Counted from the first letter of the stretch, positions 1 to 11,733 are shown. The stretch: DNA of 64,000 bases from Liquidambar formosana (GCA_039720395.1 JBBPBK010000059.1:291352-355351), one strand, 5' to 3'. Program-made: numbers and translations. Notes: generated by a model not told the origin, from the sequence alone.

Positions 1-1214
1 AGTTCAATGGAGTTTGGACAATTGATATAAGGGAACGCCTGCATGAAACGGTGGGTACTGCATGTCAATATGTGATGAACAGTCCCTATTCCATTGCAAT
101 AGCCATTCACGAAAGAGGATCGATCCTAACTGGCCTCTAGATTTTCTATATATTTTTTTCACCATTTTTCATGTCCTAACTACTTCGTCATAGTGTTCGC
201 ATGTGAATGGGAAAGGTGGGTTTACAATATAGTCATGTGTGACCATCACACCATAGTAATGAGTGCACATGATGTTAACAGAATTCGTTTTCTTTTTGTA
301 TAAAACTTTGCTGCCTCCATTATATTCAACTACCAATCAACTCTTTGATTATAAGTTCTAATTTACCTCATCTTTTTTCCGGAAGTATAAAAGAAAGAAA
401 ATGCTTGTCTCTCCTGATATATATGTTAAGAGTTGGCTTTTTATATACTAACCTCATTAGATGTATCATTCTGTTTGTGTCTTTACTATGAGGTGCATTG
501 ATGAAATATTGGAGGAAACTTAATATATAGGTTGTGTTTTCAGTTGGAAAATGTTAATTATTTATGTAATCCTATTTCTGACTTTTTTAATCTTTAATAT
601 CATTATATCCAGTGTTGGCCTTCTACCATCCATTAAGACCTTCAAAACTTCTTTTATTATAAAGATAATGTTACTCACAAGAACTTGTTTTCGCTTCTTC
701 AACTCTAATTCTATTACATGAAGTGATTTGGGTTTTCCATTTTTATTTGCTACATGTATTATAATTATTTTCTATGTTTGCCCCTTACCTTGGCACTATT
801 TTGCAGATTTCTTCACCAGTGCATATATCTTTTGGAATATTTATATCTTGCATTTCAAATTTTTTAGTCACAATGAAGCATAGTTATCAGAACGGTCGAG
901 TGGGTGAATTGATGAACTGAACACTATTTCGGTTTGATTTTACAACTGGATTGTTTATGCACCCGAATCGTCCATAACTGGATTGAACCGCCTGAATTGG
1001 TGAAATATCCATTTAAGCATTGGAAATCACATAGTTAAACCGGTCCTCTTTCTACAGTGTCTCAAAAAAATTTACACAATTTGAGTGCATGGAGACTCAA
1101 ACAGCAAACTAAACCATGAAGAAAGCTCGTACACCACTGCTGCACACATTTGTCTTGGTTTAATAATTGAAATATGTATTATGTAAGGGTTGTAAAGGAC
1201 ATATCAAATAAAAT
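1..1214. other. Non-coding DNA at the left window edge
   Basis: AT-rich sequence duplicated at 46,517-47,735. No exon, RNA gene or intact element was recognised. Confidence 0.6.
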
Positions 1215-2898
1215 TTGAAATATGTACTAAAATTTCAAACATTTACAATAAAAACTTGTACATGCTTTGAAATACAGTCAGCCTTCCAAAACGTTTGGGT
1301 GGCCAGGGAATTCCAAATTTCTCTTTATCCTTATTTTGAGGTCCAAAATGGGGAAAGGGATGAGCATGAGTTGAATAGTGGGCCTCTAGGATTGGATTTT
1401 AATGGGAGGGCTACTGTCCGGAATTTTGATAAGGAAATTTCTAGAGATAAGAATGAGAACAAGTTAGTGGGGTGTCCTCAGTAGTCTAAAGTTTTAGGAG
1501 ACTGTATTTCTGAAAGAGGGGATTTAGAGTGTAGAGTCTGGTGATATAGTGGGTGGGGCTCCAAAGGAGGTTATTGTGAGAGGGGTTGAATGGGTGGAAA
1601 ATCTGCAATGTATCACGAAGATAAAGTTAAGAAGGGTAAGAAGAAGTTGCTGGAGGAGTTAATGGATTTTTCAAATAGCAAAGGGATTGGGGGTTTTGCA
1701 AAGAAGATTAAGGGGAGAGAATCGGGGGCAACGCTCTCAGTCTAAGGGAGGGAAATCAGAGGTGAGTATTCACCTTTTTCCATTTCTGATAGGGTGTTAA
1801 TAATCAAAATAGGATTATTTGTGGGGAAGCGTTGAAGGTCATTGAAGTTGCAGATATGTTGGGAATGAATTTTGGGAATAATAAAGAATAATGGGAGAAT
1901 CAAGTTCATGATTTTGAAGGAAGTGATGAGAGAAGTGCGGAGCTAGTTCTAGTATGTACTTTCGTTTGTGGCCTCAGGAGGCGGTGTTGGTGGGAATGAG
2001 AATTTTTTCATGAAATATTAGGGGTTTGGGTAGACCTGTAGAGAGGAGGGCAGTAAAGAGGTTGGTGAATTGCTTCAAATATAGTGTTCGGCAGTGGCAA
2101 GACATGGGTGGTAGAGAAGGATCATGGTAGCTGCCTGAGCTTGTTTGGCATGGTTCTGTGTTGCGTGTGGTTTTGTGGGGTGGATATATGTTGATGCTTG
2201 ATTCATTGTTGTTGCAGGAGGAGTTTTTGGTTGGTATTACTATTGCTATTGCGGCTGTTAGCAACTCGTGTTGGTTGTCTTGGATTCTTCAATGTTTTGG
2301 GGGCTTGTTGTCTAGTGTATTCGGCTGGTGTGGGGATATTTGATAGCGGTATGGGTAGCGGTGGGGTAGCTTCATGGGGCCTTTTTGTTGGTGGTTGATC
2401 AGTTAGCTATTTGGGTTTTGGTAGTTCGGTTTCTTTCAGGGTGTGATTTTGTATGCAGCTTGGGTTTGGTTGGATTTTGGATGTGCTTTATTATGTTTTT
2501 TTTCCTCGAATGGAGGTTTGCAAAATGAGGTCGTCTTTATTAGTAGGAGTTTGGGTTGAGTGGAGTGTTTTTGAAGGTGTTATTTTTTGTAGCTTGGGTC
2601 TAGTTTATTCCAATTGGTGTTGTTTTTGAAGAATTATGTAGGGTCTGTTTTAGTGGAATTGTCTTGCTGTGGCGTTGAATTTCTCTTTTTAGTTGGTTTC
2701 TGCTCAGCACCTTGCTGAGTTTTGAACATTCTATATTTTGGGGGACTGTTTTTATGGGTTTGTTTGTTTGCTTAGGTGGTTGTTTTGGGTTGGTTTATTC
2801 CTCTGTTTCTAGGGGATTTTCTGCTACTGGTTGTATCTCATTATCTCTAGTCAATAATAAAGGTTTTCCTTTTGCGGATAAAAAAAAAAAAAAAAAAA
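1215..2898 (+). mobile_element. L1-type LINE relic, internally deleted
   Basis: At 1,996 an ATG opens a stretch reading M-R-I-F-S-stop-N-I-R-G-L-G-R-P. This is the start of the endonuclease domain of plant L1-type LINE ORF2, with the usual Trp codon changed to TGA. The reading continues as VERRAVKRLVNC. An 89-residue open stretch at 1,215-1,484 may be the end of ORF1. The reverse transcriptase is missing. A GT-rich 3' region ends in an AATAAA-like signal, then tttgcggat and a poly(A) run at 2,881-2,900, as plant LINEs do. The exact 5' border is uncertain. The same relic, with the same stop, is at 47,736-49,428. Confidence 0.7.
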
Positions 2899-3091
2899 AA
2901 TCTATATATATATATATATTCCAGAAAAAGGGTCAAGGGAGTTCCAAATCTCCTTTTAGTTGGTTTCTGCTCAGCACTCACCAAAAGGGAGTAATTTTGC
3001 TGAAGGTCAATAACAAAAATGCACAGCAAGTGAGCAACATCAACATAAAGAGAAATAAAAGTTCATATTGCAACAATATATAATGGAGTAA

Positions 3092-4489
3092 CTACTTTCT
3101 AGAGTAGGAGAGTATGGCAAACACGGTTTGTGTGAAGGTGAAAAGCAGTATTAGAATGGCAGCTATGAATGAAGAGGTTCTCCACGGATCTTTGAAATAA
3201 TCACGTTTCAAGGTGGCTCTCCATCTGGGCCACCGAGATTTGTAATGTTTATAGACTCTCCATCTGGGCCACCGAGATTTATAATGTTGATAGACTTTTC
3301 GAGATACCTCACCATAATAGAAATCGTACGCAAGGGTGTCATTGTATAGGGTGTCATTGTATAGCCTATTGAAAAGAAGGGATGTGTCTTCAGTACTTAA
3401 TCCATGCCGTAGAATTCCTTCGTCAGAGAGCACATCCACATCCTTGCTAGTGTTGATGAGGTCATCTAAAAATACAGCGTACGATGTGAAACGATAGGTA
3501 CAAAAGCAGTTGCCTTGCTCATACGCTATGAGATTCCGAAAAAAGGATTCTGAATTGCTTTGGATTGATAAGGGAGGGATTTCAAACACTCCATTATGGA
3601 ACTTGATGTTGAAAATGTCATCGCCAGTTCCAATCCTGAATTTGATTCCAGCCTGCAAGAGATCGGCCACTGGGGGTAATCGGTGCCAGCTTGCTGTGTG
3701 CTGACTGCTTTTGTTTTCTGGTATGGTTTCTTCAACGGATGAGTGAAGCAAGCATTTATGTAAAAGGTCCAGTATATGCTTAATATCATGTTGGTTACGT
3801 ATGTCCTGTGGTGGCAATGTCAGCAACATCATTTCTCTAAAGAACCTGAGAACAAGTGAAGAGAGGGTATGTTGTTCTGGGTTGTCAACATATATGGTTG
3901 GACGGATTAGCTCAAATAAATGCTGGAGAACAAACCAAGGAATTTGGTTTTCAATCAAAATTAAATCATGATAAAGATTTTCTTTCACGCAAGACCTGTT
4001 AAATATGGGGTCATCATGGTGTTTATCCACTAGACCTGCATATTTTAGGAAGAGCTCAATGAGGAAGCAACCATCAACAACCATCATTTGAATGAATTTA
4101 GAGTCATCGAGATCAATCGATTCAGCATAACACTCGGTAGCACGTTTCCGCAACACCCCAACGCTTTCAACGAACTGCAATGAAATTGTGCGAAACCCTT
4201 CTTCGTTTCCAACAAACTGGGACGGAGCTGTTTCTAGATCAAGAGGTGCAAATCGATTGTAGAGGCCATGCAGGTACCACAACTTTATCTTCTCCATCAG
4301 TGCTAGTCTTCTATTGTCATGGTGAAAAGGGCCAATTGAGACTATATTAGGATAAAAAACATTCTCGTGATGCGTTTGCAGTGTCCTTGGGACTTTGAAT
4401 ATGCAATTGATCTCCGGGAGGGATGGAGGATCATGACATAGGGCCATTAATATCGTCGAATTAATACGGTCATTATCAGTTTCTGCCAT
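3092..4489 (-). CDS. DUF247 (UPF0481) protein, copy 1
   Basis: Single-exon gene for a 465-residue plant-specific DUF247 protein, a normal length for the family. The family start is seen at residues 29-56 (C-I-F-K-V-P, then Y-P, then VSIGPFH). The middle carries the acidic and hydrophobic DUF247 core, including MMVVDGCFLIELF at about 135-147. The C-terminus has the DPW motif followed by one hydrophobic membrane segment at about 436-460. The biochemical role is unknown; in grasses some DUF247 genes are self-incompatibility determinants (family knowledge, not shown here). Two small internal duplications stand out: a doubled YNDTL, and a 13-residue repeat containing HYKSRWPRWR at about 399-424. 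It differs from copies 2 and 3 mainly in the first 185 residues. The first ATG fits the family start. Confidence 0.92.
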   Translation of the reverse strand: MAETDNDRINSTILMALCHDPPSLPEINCIFKVPRTLQTHHENVFYPNIVSIGPFHHDNRRLALMEKIKLWYLHGLYNRFAPLDLETAPSQFVGNEEGFRTISLQFVESVGVLRKRATECYAESIDLDDSKFIQMMVVDGCFLIELFLKYAGLVDKHHDDPIFNRSCVKENLYHDLILIENQIPWFVLQHLFELIRPTIYVDNPEQHTLSSLVLRFFREMMLLTLPPQDIRNQHDIKHILDLLHKCLLHSSVEETIPENKSSQHTASWHRLPPVADLLQAGIKFRIGTGDDIFNIKFHNGVFEIPPLSIQSNSESFFRNLIAYEQGNCFCTYRFTSYAVFLDDLINTSKDVDVLSDEGILRHGLSTEDTSLLFNRLYNDTLYNDTLAYDFYYGEVSRKVYQHYKSRWPRWRVYKHYKSRWPRWRATLKRDYFKDPWRTSSFIAAILILLFTFTQTVFAILSYSRK

Positions 4490-5571
4490 CTCAACTTTCC
4501 TCTCTCTCGTTGACTAGTGACTAACCAAGCCCACTAGTCGAAGTGCCAATTGTCAATAACAACCTATGGCTGAAAATTAAGATAAGAGCTAGTTGATCGG
4601 AGCACAAAAGCCTGTATTTAATTAAAAACGCGTCTAGCAAAGTGGAGAAATACTGTGCAAACAAATTATAAAGTGAGCGTATAACTACCAGGAATATATA
4701 TATATATATATATATATAACAGTCTCAATCAAATGAGCAATATACAAAGTGATCAAGCTAGTACATAATTTGTATACATTGACGTTAAGAAAATGCCTAG
4801 GCTAAGTTGACAAACTGTCTTCATCGTAATGATGGTGTAGAAGTATTCTGGAATTAGAGAGTAATAGCATCTCCAATGGTATAAATGTTAGTAAGAGCAT
4901 CTCTAATGGTATGAAATTTAAGGGCCCCAAATAATTAATTCCTAAATTCTTAACCCAAGTCCATATATAATAGTTCAAATGTATAAATTTTATTGAACGT
5001 GTGAATATGTATAGAGGGGCATCCCATTTTAGGAGTTTGCCTAGGACCCTAAAAAACTCAGGACCGACCCTGGTTATATTTGGCACACCCTTGTGTATGT
5101 TAAAATAACACAAAGGTGGTTAGAAAAATGAAAGAGAGTGTGGTTGTGCTAAAAAATTACATATTATGTCATTTGCATCATCGAAGCACATTATATCAAA
5201 TTATAGCATTTGATACTATAACATATGCTAAAATAGAAATAGCAAGGACCAGTATTAGAGATGCTCTAAGTGAATGTTATTACCCTGATATACATTGTTA
5301 TCTCGTTTTAATTCTAACCAAGCAGATGTGGTAATACTCCTAGAAGGCTGGAAGGAAAATTAAAAATAAAAAATAAAAAAATAAAACAGATTTGGTAATC
5401 TAGTGCTAAATTGGCAGCTATGGTACAAGTTGTAAATAGCGAGGAAGTTCTCAGGTTTTCTGACTTTTCCCCTAGCCATCGAGCATGACTTTTGTCCCAG
5501 CGAACGTGATACATGATCATGGGGCCAGTCCGAAAGGCATGTGCCGTTGACTGCCCTGCCCTATTGGTCTT
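4490..5571. other. 5' flank of DUF247 copy 1 with MITE-like sequence
   Basis: This is the upstream region of the minus-strand gene. It contains a (TA)n tract at about 4,694-4,720. A segment at about 4,893-5,271 is bounded by agcatctctaatgg and its inverted form ttagagatgctct, typical of a small non-autonomous DNA transposon. Unit 2 (12,268-12,478) and the right copy (51,290-51,510) keep a shorter related form. No second gene is seen. Confidence 0.45.
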
Positions 5572-5945
5572 TTAGTTGGTTTTAATTAGTTTTCTTTCGT
5601 TTTGCTTGCATTAGTTAATTTCCGAATCGGTGATTTTCTGACAGATTTATTGTGCTTAAAGGGCTGTTTCTTGAGAAGATCTTGGGGTGCTTTAAGAGTT
5701 TTATGGTTTGCGGTTGGGCTTTTTTGCTGTTTTTGGTTATCCTTGGGGTTTTTTAAATTTTCCATTTTTGGTTGATGTTGGTTCGTATTATTGCTATTTG
5801 TGGTGTTGTTTGTTGTGGGGCATTTTGGTTTACTGTAGGGGATGAATTCATGCTCGGTCAGTACCTTGTTGAGTTTTTGAATTTTTTGGATGTTTCATGG
5901 GTGTTTTTATGGGTTTGGGTATTTGTTTTAGGGTTCTTGGTTTTG
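5572..5945 (+). mobile_element. LINE 3' end fragment
   Basis: GT-rich stretch related to the LINE 3' region at about 2,690-2,880, sharing the pattern ttgagtttt...tgttttatgggtttg. Unit 2 and the right copy have longer versions ending in tttcactgat plus poly(A). Here the poly(A) end is missing. Confidence 0.5.
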
Positions 5946-5988
5946 ACCGAACTCAAGGTAAAACCTTATGATGTAACTGAATTTATAA

Positions 5989-6419
5989 GAGACAGGCTAT
6001 TACAGCACAAAAATTCTTTTGCACCCCCACGTTGTTTATACTTTTTAAAAGTTTTATGTAAAATATAAAAGGTTTTTATGAAAATTAATCGTGCATGTTA
6101 TTCATTAGAAAACATCATTTTGCACAATTTTGTAAAAGAAATGTTTACAACAATCTATCGTTTAAGTGGATTCTTTTATCATTTATAATCTCTGTTTCAT
6201 TTTTACAGAATGTTTCATGAAAAATGATCAAAAAATTAATTTAAATGATAGATTTTGGAATAACTTTCTTCTACAAAGTAATTTAGAATGAGGTTTCCTA
6301 GTGGATTTCACAATTATTTTTCGTAAAAATATTTTATATATGTTTTTTCATAAAACCTTAAGAAATATAAACTAAGTGGGGTGCAAAACAATTTTGTGGT
6401 GACAATAGCGGCCGCTCAT
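5989..6419. mobile_element. Palindromic foldback element (Mutator-like MITE)
   Basis: Almost the whole 431 bp is one inverted repeat. The left end ggctattacagcacaaaa pairs with the right end ttttgtggtgacaatag, and the pairing continues inward through the AT-rich arms. It is flanked by a 9-bp direct repeat, aatttataa at 5,980-5,988 and aattgataa at 6,420-6,428. A 9-bp target duplication is the mark of Mutator-like elements. There is no coding capacity. Orthologous copies are at 13,656 and 52,706. Confidence 0.8.
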
Positions 6420-6428
6420 AATTGATAA

Positions 6429-9400
6429 CATCCAATTAAATTTCTACCATCAAACTCTTAAGCAATCACAAGGGATCAGGTGTTTTTCTCCCTCCCTTTT
6501 TTTAATTTTTAATTTTTTTTTTCCTTTGTGTTGTGTGGAAAGTTATGATTGGTAGTGCTTGTTGTAGATGGTGTTGACCTTCTCTCTTAACCACCAAAAT
6601 AAAATAAAAAAATAAAAAAAATAACTAGTCATGTTGTTACTATGTGAATTTTTTATTAGAAGATGCTAGAGAAACCTACCTTTTGCCTAAATTTGTTCAT
6701 CCAGCACTTCAGCTAACTATAAGTAGTTACTTTTCAATAAAGCTTTTAAATGTCAGTTATCTCATTAGTTTGACAAGCAGATTTGGACAACCGAGTTCTA
6801 CGCCATAGCACTCTTCTCACTGAACTTTTCTTATTGATAAGAGAAAGCTCATCCTCAAACTCTAAATGGGGATGGGGAATTTGAGGAAGGATATTCGAAG
6901 AGGACTTACCTTAACTATACGCAGTAGTGAGAACCGCTGAGTGAATGGTAATTTTGAGACAAACGACGGAAAGTGGTTTTGGCTCTTGAAGATGGAACTG
7001 CTGCAGCTCTCATTCACAAATATCCTTCCCCATCCATCTTTATAGGGCTATACTGTATCTTCCAGCTTTTTTAGAAAAAAGTTGCATTGCACGTTCGGAT
7101 TCGGAAGCCGGGGCCTATATATAGTGCATGTCTGGGAACGCTTCCCAGTTGCTTAAACGCGCGTCTGGGTCAACCAATATGCACAAAAAAACAAAAAACA
7201 CAAAGGGCACAAAAGTGCGTTTCGGCCCGAATCAAGGGTGTCCCCTTCTCCGTGAACGTGGCTGGGAAGCCAGAATTTGGTTTAATGAAATTTGAAAATA
7301 CCAAAAATGCCCTCCTCAATTGAACATGATGAAAAGAAATACCATCTTTGTCCTAATACCAAAAATGCCCTACTCAATTGAACAAAATAGTTGGCTTATG
7401 GTTAATAGCATGATCCTCTTTTTTAAGTAATCTTTTTAATTAATTTATGCAGCTTAATAAAATCATATCAAAAGCACTAGTTTCAATAGATTTTTATGCC
7501 AAATAGGTAATATATGCATTTTTCTTAGGACAATAGTGTCAATTTAGGGCTATAAGCCACCTGTGGACTTGTCTTGCCAAACAGGTGAAAAAGCTCTTCT
7601 AACATCTAATAGTACTTTTGAAATATAATTCCAAATACAACACAATAGTTAATTAGTAGCATTAGCTTTTACTTCTCTTCTTTTACAGCAAAAGCTGCAA
7701 AAGTGACAACGTTCCAAACGAGCCATGGTCAAACAAATCAAACAAGGCTGCTGTACATAAGTTGCCTGGACAGTGGGCCAGTCATGAAAACAAATATGAG
7801 AAAAAATTTCTTCTCAAAATTGAAAACGTCACTCATGCGCCTAGCTTACCTCAGCATAATTAGTCCACGTAAGTTACGACTCAGTGACGTCCCCAATGCG
7901 CAATAAATTTAGTTCTTTTTTTTTTTTTTTTTTTCTAAATCATACTTCATTTTTTTGAAAAAAATTAATAAACATTAGATAATTAGAAGAATTAGTAGGA
8001 AATGAATAGTAGATAATATGTGGTAATTTAAATCTAAAGAAACCTAACATTGAGAGTTGTACCACGTGCATTAGTGAGTTACAGAATTTATTAGGTCAAT
8101 GCACGAGATACAATTTTTAATACATAGTGCTAATATAAGTTAGGTACATACATGCTCACTTAAATAAAATGGTGATCCCATAAGCACATAACCTTATATC
8201 AGCATGCACTGATCTGGCCGTTCATTTGCTTTGCCCCTCATGCAGCGGCTAAGATGTGTTGAGCACTTAAAAAACCCATCAGTCTTGGATCGACCCAGAT
8301 ATCTGCACCACTCTACTTTTCCCTCACTCTCATTTCACGAGCCACAAGAACAGTGAGTTTCCAACGAATTGAAGCTCATCCTCCACAATCGCGAAGGCCG
8401 CAATTCAATGATTTTTAATCAAACAAAATGTATCATTAACAAAAGGCAGCACTAACTGCACCAAATTTTTTCATTAAAAAAAAAAAAAGGCAGCAAATAA
8501 AGAGTTGGGGGGGGGGAGAGAACACAGTAATTTTGAAGAAACCCTTATAATCCCGTTTATCTAAATTTTGAGAATATTCATCTGAATCGGGAATTGAAGG
8601 CTTCTTATATTAAATTCTTTTTAACTACTAACAGTGTTAATACCATTGACCAATCAGATTTAACTAAGTCAATGGTCTTATGTTCTAGCCCTCTAATAAT
8701 GGTCCTATTTATCATTACTCTTGATAAAATATATGGGTACAATTAGAAATATTAAACTTTTGTGAAATTAAAGGGTAGGAGTTATTTATATGAAGGGAAA
8801 AATGAAAAAGGGTGGGTTATAATTAGAAAATGTGAAGGATCAAATTTTTTTTTAATTGGGTCAGATTTAAAAATATCAAAATTTATATATAGTAAAAACC
8901 ATTTTTTAAATGGGGTGAGACGTTACCTTCTCCATCCGCCCCTATGTCAATTAAATGAACATTTGTCATTGAATTTGATGGGAGTTGCCTCCGTTGAAAC
9001 AATGGAGCGTGGTTGAAGACTCGGTCTAAGAACCTGTTTGGCTGTCCAAGTATAATCTTACGAGTTACGTTGACTTGGTCTCAGTTCGACTTCGTCAGTT
9101 CGTCAAAGTATTATCTTGAAGTATTTTCTTGGGTAAATATCCAAAATATTTATCATAAAAAGAATTATAGAAAAAAAAAAATTTATAAAATAATTTTCTT
9201 ATTAAAAAAAACCCAAAGAAAGTTAAGCTATATCCAAAAAAACCCAAAATCTTAACTTCCATCCAATTCCGTTTAAGCGATGAATTTTTTTTATTAAAAT
9301 ACCCTTATTACATTTTTATTGAAATATAAAAATAATTATTCAAAATTTGTATTATCATTTTTTTTATCTAATAAATGAATTACTTGTCATTTATCACCCC

Positions 9401-9483
9401 AAAAAAAAATGAAAAAATGAAAAGAAAATGAACATAAACCATTATAAAAGGATCCAGTATGTTAGTTAAAAAATGATTTAATT
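6429..9483. other. Gene-free remainder of tandem unit 1
   Basis: AT-rich sequence homologous to 14,065-17,070 but with many indels. Short open frames here (for example 7,087-7,323 and 8,762-9,255) have no family features and are not conserved in unit 2, so I do not call them genes. Confidence 0.6.
7124..7725. repeat. Insertion specific to tandem unit 1
   Basis: Unit 2 (14,812-14,845) and the right copy run straight across this point. Unit 1 has about 560-600 extra bases, beginning near tgggaacgcttccca and ending near acgttccaaacgagcc. The GC-rich ends resemble an imperfect terminal inverted repeat, so a small DNA transposon is likely. I could not fix its borders or a target duplication. Confidence 0.4.
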
Positions 9484-9884
9484 TATTATGTTTTTTTTTC
9501 CTCGAATGGAGGTTTGCAAAATGAGTTCGTCTTTATTAGTAGGAGTTTGGAGGTGTTTGGGTTGAGTGGAGTGTTTTTGAAGGTGTTATTTTTTGTAGCC
9601 TGGGTCTAGTTTATTCCTATTGGTGTTGTTTTTGAAGAATTATGTAGGGTCTGTTTTAGTGGAATTGTCTTGCTGTGGCGTTGAATTTCTCTTTTTAGTT
9701 GGTTTCTGCTCAGCACCTTGCTGAGTTTTGAACCTTCTATATTTTGGGGGAGTGTTTTTATGGGTTTGTTTGTTTGCTTAGGTGCTTGTTTTGGGTTGGT
9801 TATTCCTCTGTTTCTAGGGGATTTTCTGCCACTGGTTGTATCTCATTATCTTTAGTCAATAATAAAGGTTTTCCTTTTGCGGAT

Positions 9885-9893
<9 letters not shown>
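9484..9893 (+). mobile_element. LINE 3' end fragment at the start of tandem unit 2
   Basis: Same sequence as 2,487-2,880, ending in tttgcggatcaaa, but the poly(A) is replaced by a (TA)n tract at 9,889-9,920. It begins abruptly at the tandem junction rather than at a LINE truncation point, so it was carried by the tandem duplication. Confidence 0.65.
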
Positions 9894-9923
<30 letters not shown>

Positions 9924-10094
9924 CAGAAAAAGGGTCAAGGGAATTCCAAATCTCGTTTTAGTTGGTTTCTGCTCAGCACTCACCAAATGGGAATAATTTT
10001 GCTAAAGGTCAAATAACAAAAATGCACAGCAACTGAGCAACAATAACATAAAGAGAAATAAAAGTTCATATTGCAACAATATATAATGGAGTAA

Positions 10095-11492
10095 CTACTT
10101 TCTAGAGTAGGAGAGTATGGCAAACACGGTTTGTATAAAGGTGAAAAGCAGTATTAGAATGGCAGCTATGAATGAAGAGGTTCTCCACGGATCTTTGAAA
10201 TAATCACGTTTCAAGGTGGCTCTCCATCTGGGCCACCGAGATTTGTAATGTTTATAGACTCTCCATCTGGGCCACCGAGATTTATAATGTTGATATGCTT
10301 TTCGAGATACCTCACCATAATAGAAATCGTACACGAGGGTGTCATTGTATAGGGTGTCATTGTATAGCCTGTTGAAAAGAAGGGATGTGTCTTCAGTACT
10401 TAATCCATGCCGTAGAATTCCTTCGTCAGAGAGCACATCCACATCCTTGCTAGTGTTGATGAGGTCATCTAAAAATACAGCGTACGATGTGAAACGATAG
10501 GTACAAAAGCAGTTGCCTTGCTCATACGCTATGAGATTCCGAAAAAAGGATTCTGAATTGCTTTGGATTGATAAGGGAGGTATTTCAAACACTCCATTAT
10601 GGAACTTGATGTTGAAAATGTCATCGCCAGTTCCAATCTTGAATTTGATTCCAGCCTGCAAGAGATCGGCCACTGGGGGTAATCGGTGCCAGCTTGCTGT
10701 GTGCTGACTGCTTTTGTTTTCTGGTATGGTTTCTTCAACGGATGAGTGAAGCAAGCATTTATGTAAAAGGTCCAGTATATGCTTAATATCATGTTGGTTA
10801 CGTATGTCCTGTGGTGGCAATGTCAGCAACATCATTTCTCTAAAGAACCTGAGAACAAGTGAAGAGAGGGTATGTTGTTCTGGGTTGTCAACATATATGG
10901 TTGGACGGATTAGCTCAAATAAATGCAGGAGAACAAACCAAGGCATTTGGTTTTCAATCAAAATTAAGTCATGATAAAGATTTTCTTTCACGCAAGACCT
11001 GTTAAATAAGGGGTCATCATGGTGTTTATCCACTAGACCTGCATATTTTAGGAAGAGCTCAATGAGGAAGCAACCATCAACAACCATCATTTGAATGAAT
11101 TTAGAGTCATCGAGATCAATCGATTCAGCATAACACTCAGTAGCACGTTTCCGCAACACCCCAACGCTTTCAACGAACTGCAATGAAATTGTTTGAAACC
11201 CTTCTTCGTTTCCAACAAACTGGGACGGAGCTGTTTCTAGATCAAAAGGTGCAAATCGATTGTAGAGGCCATGCAGGTACCACAACTTTATCTTCTCCAT
11301 CAGTGCTAGTCTTCTATTGTCATGGTGAAAAGGGCCAATTGAGACTATATTAGGATAAAAAACATTCTCGTTATGCGTTTGCAGTGTCCTTGGGACTTTG
11401 AATATGCAATTGATCTCCGAGAGGGAAGGAAGATCATGACATAGGGCCATTAGTATCGTCGAATTAATATGGTCATTATCAGTTTCTGCCAT
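10095..11492 (-). CDS. DUF247 (UPF0481) protein, copy 2
   Basis: 465 residues in one exon, about 97% identical to copy 1. It has the same family layout: VSIGPFH at 50-56, the DUF247 core, both internal duplications, the DPW motif and a C-terminal membrane segment. Differences private to this copy lie mainly in the C-terminal part: Leu162, Leu189, Lys in FKIGTG, Val in NDTLVYD, Ala in SRKAYQ and Ile in FIQTV. The reading frame is intact and the substitutions are mild, so it is plausibly expressed, but nothing in the sequence proves expression. It lies 5.6 kb to the right of copy 1 in the same orientation. The promoter side is altered by the foldback insertion that begins 242 bp upstream of the start codon. 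Molecular role unknown. Confidence 0.92.
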   Translation of the reverse strand: MAETDNDHINSTILMALCHDLPSLSEINCIFKVPRTLQTHNENVFYPNIVSIGPFHHDNRRLALMEKIKLWYLHGLYNRFAPFDLETAPSQFVGNEEGFQTISLQFVESVGVLRKRATECYAESIDLDDSKFIQMMVVDGCFLIELFLKYAGLVDKHHDDPLFNRSCVKENLYHDLILIENQMPWFVLLHLFELIRPTIYVDNPEQHTLSSLVLRFFREMMLLTLPPQDIRNQHDIKHILDLLHKCLLHSSVEETIPENKSSQHTASWHRLPPVADLLQAGIKFKIGTGDDIFNIKFHNGVFEIPPLSIQSNSESFFRNLIAYEQGNCFCTYRFTSYAVFLDDLINTSKDVDVLSDEGILRHGLSTEDTSLLFNRLYNDTLYNDTLVYDFYYGEVSRKAYQHYKSRWPRWRVYKHYKSRWPRWRATLKRDYFKDPWRTSSFIAAILILLFTFIQTVFAILSYSRK

Positions 11493-11733
11493 CCCAATTT
11501 TCCTCCAAGCCCGCTAGTCGAAGTACCAATTGTCAACAACAACCTATGGCAGAAAATTAAGGAGCAAGTTGATTGGAGTACAAAAGCCTATATTAATTAA
11601 AAACGCGTCTAGCTAGGCAAGCGGAGAAATACTGTGCAAACAAATTATAAAGTCAGCTAACTACCAGGAATATCTATATTATAAAGTGAGCTAACTACCA
11701 GGAATATCTATATATATATATATATATAAAAAA

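Larger units (their letters stand above)
2487..9483 (+). repeat. DUF247 tandem unit 1
   Basis: This roughly 7 kb unit begins inside the 3' part of the LINE relic, at a shared tttattatgttttttttcc stretch, and ends where the same stretch restarts at about 9,475-9,490. It holds a DUF247 gene on the minus strand, LINE 3' fragments and a foldback element. The gene body and the LINE 3' flank are almost identical to unit 2, while the sequence 5' of the gene has diverged by many indels. Confidence 0.85.

Noticed and set aside
2158..2398. Two short overlapping frames (and copies at 48,679-48,919)
   Set aside because: They lie in the GT-rich LINE 3' region and have no protein-family features.
2688..2979. 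Direct repeat ttttagttggtttctgctcagcac at 2,688 and 2,955, a possible LINE target duplication
   Set aside because: The second copy is about 55 bp beyond the poly(A) run and the first is inside LINE-like sequence, so the spacing does not fit a target-site duplication.
5772..6068. 98-codon Phe/Val-rich frame resembling a membrane protein
   Set aside because: It lies across a LINE 3' fragment and the foldback element; hydrophobicity comes from the T-rich base composition, and unit 2 does not keep the frame.
7087..7323. 78-codon frame with Cys/Lys-rich content
   Set aside because: It is inside the unit-1-specific insertion, is not conserved elsewhere in the window, and has no recognisable domain.
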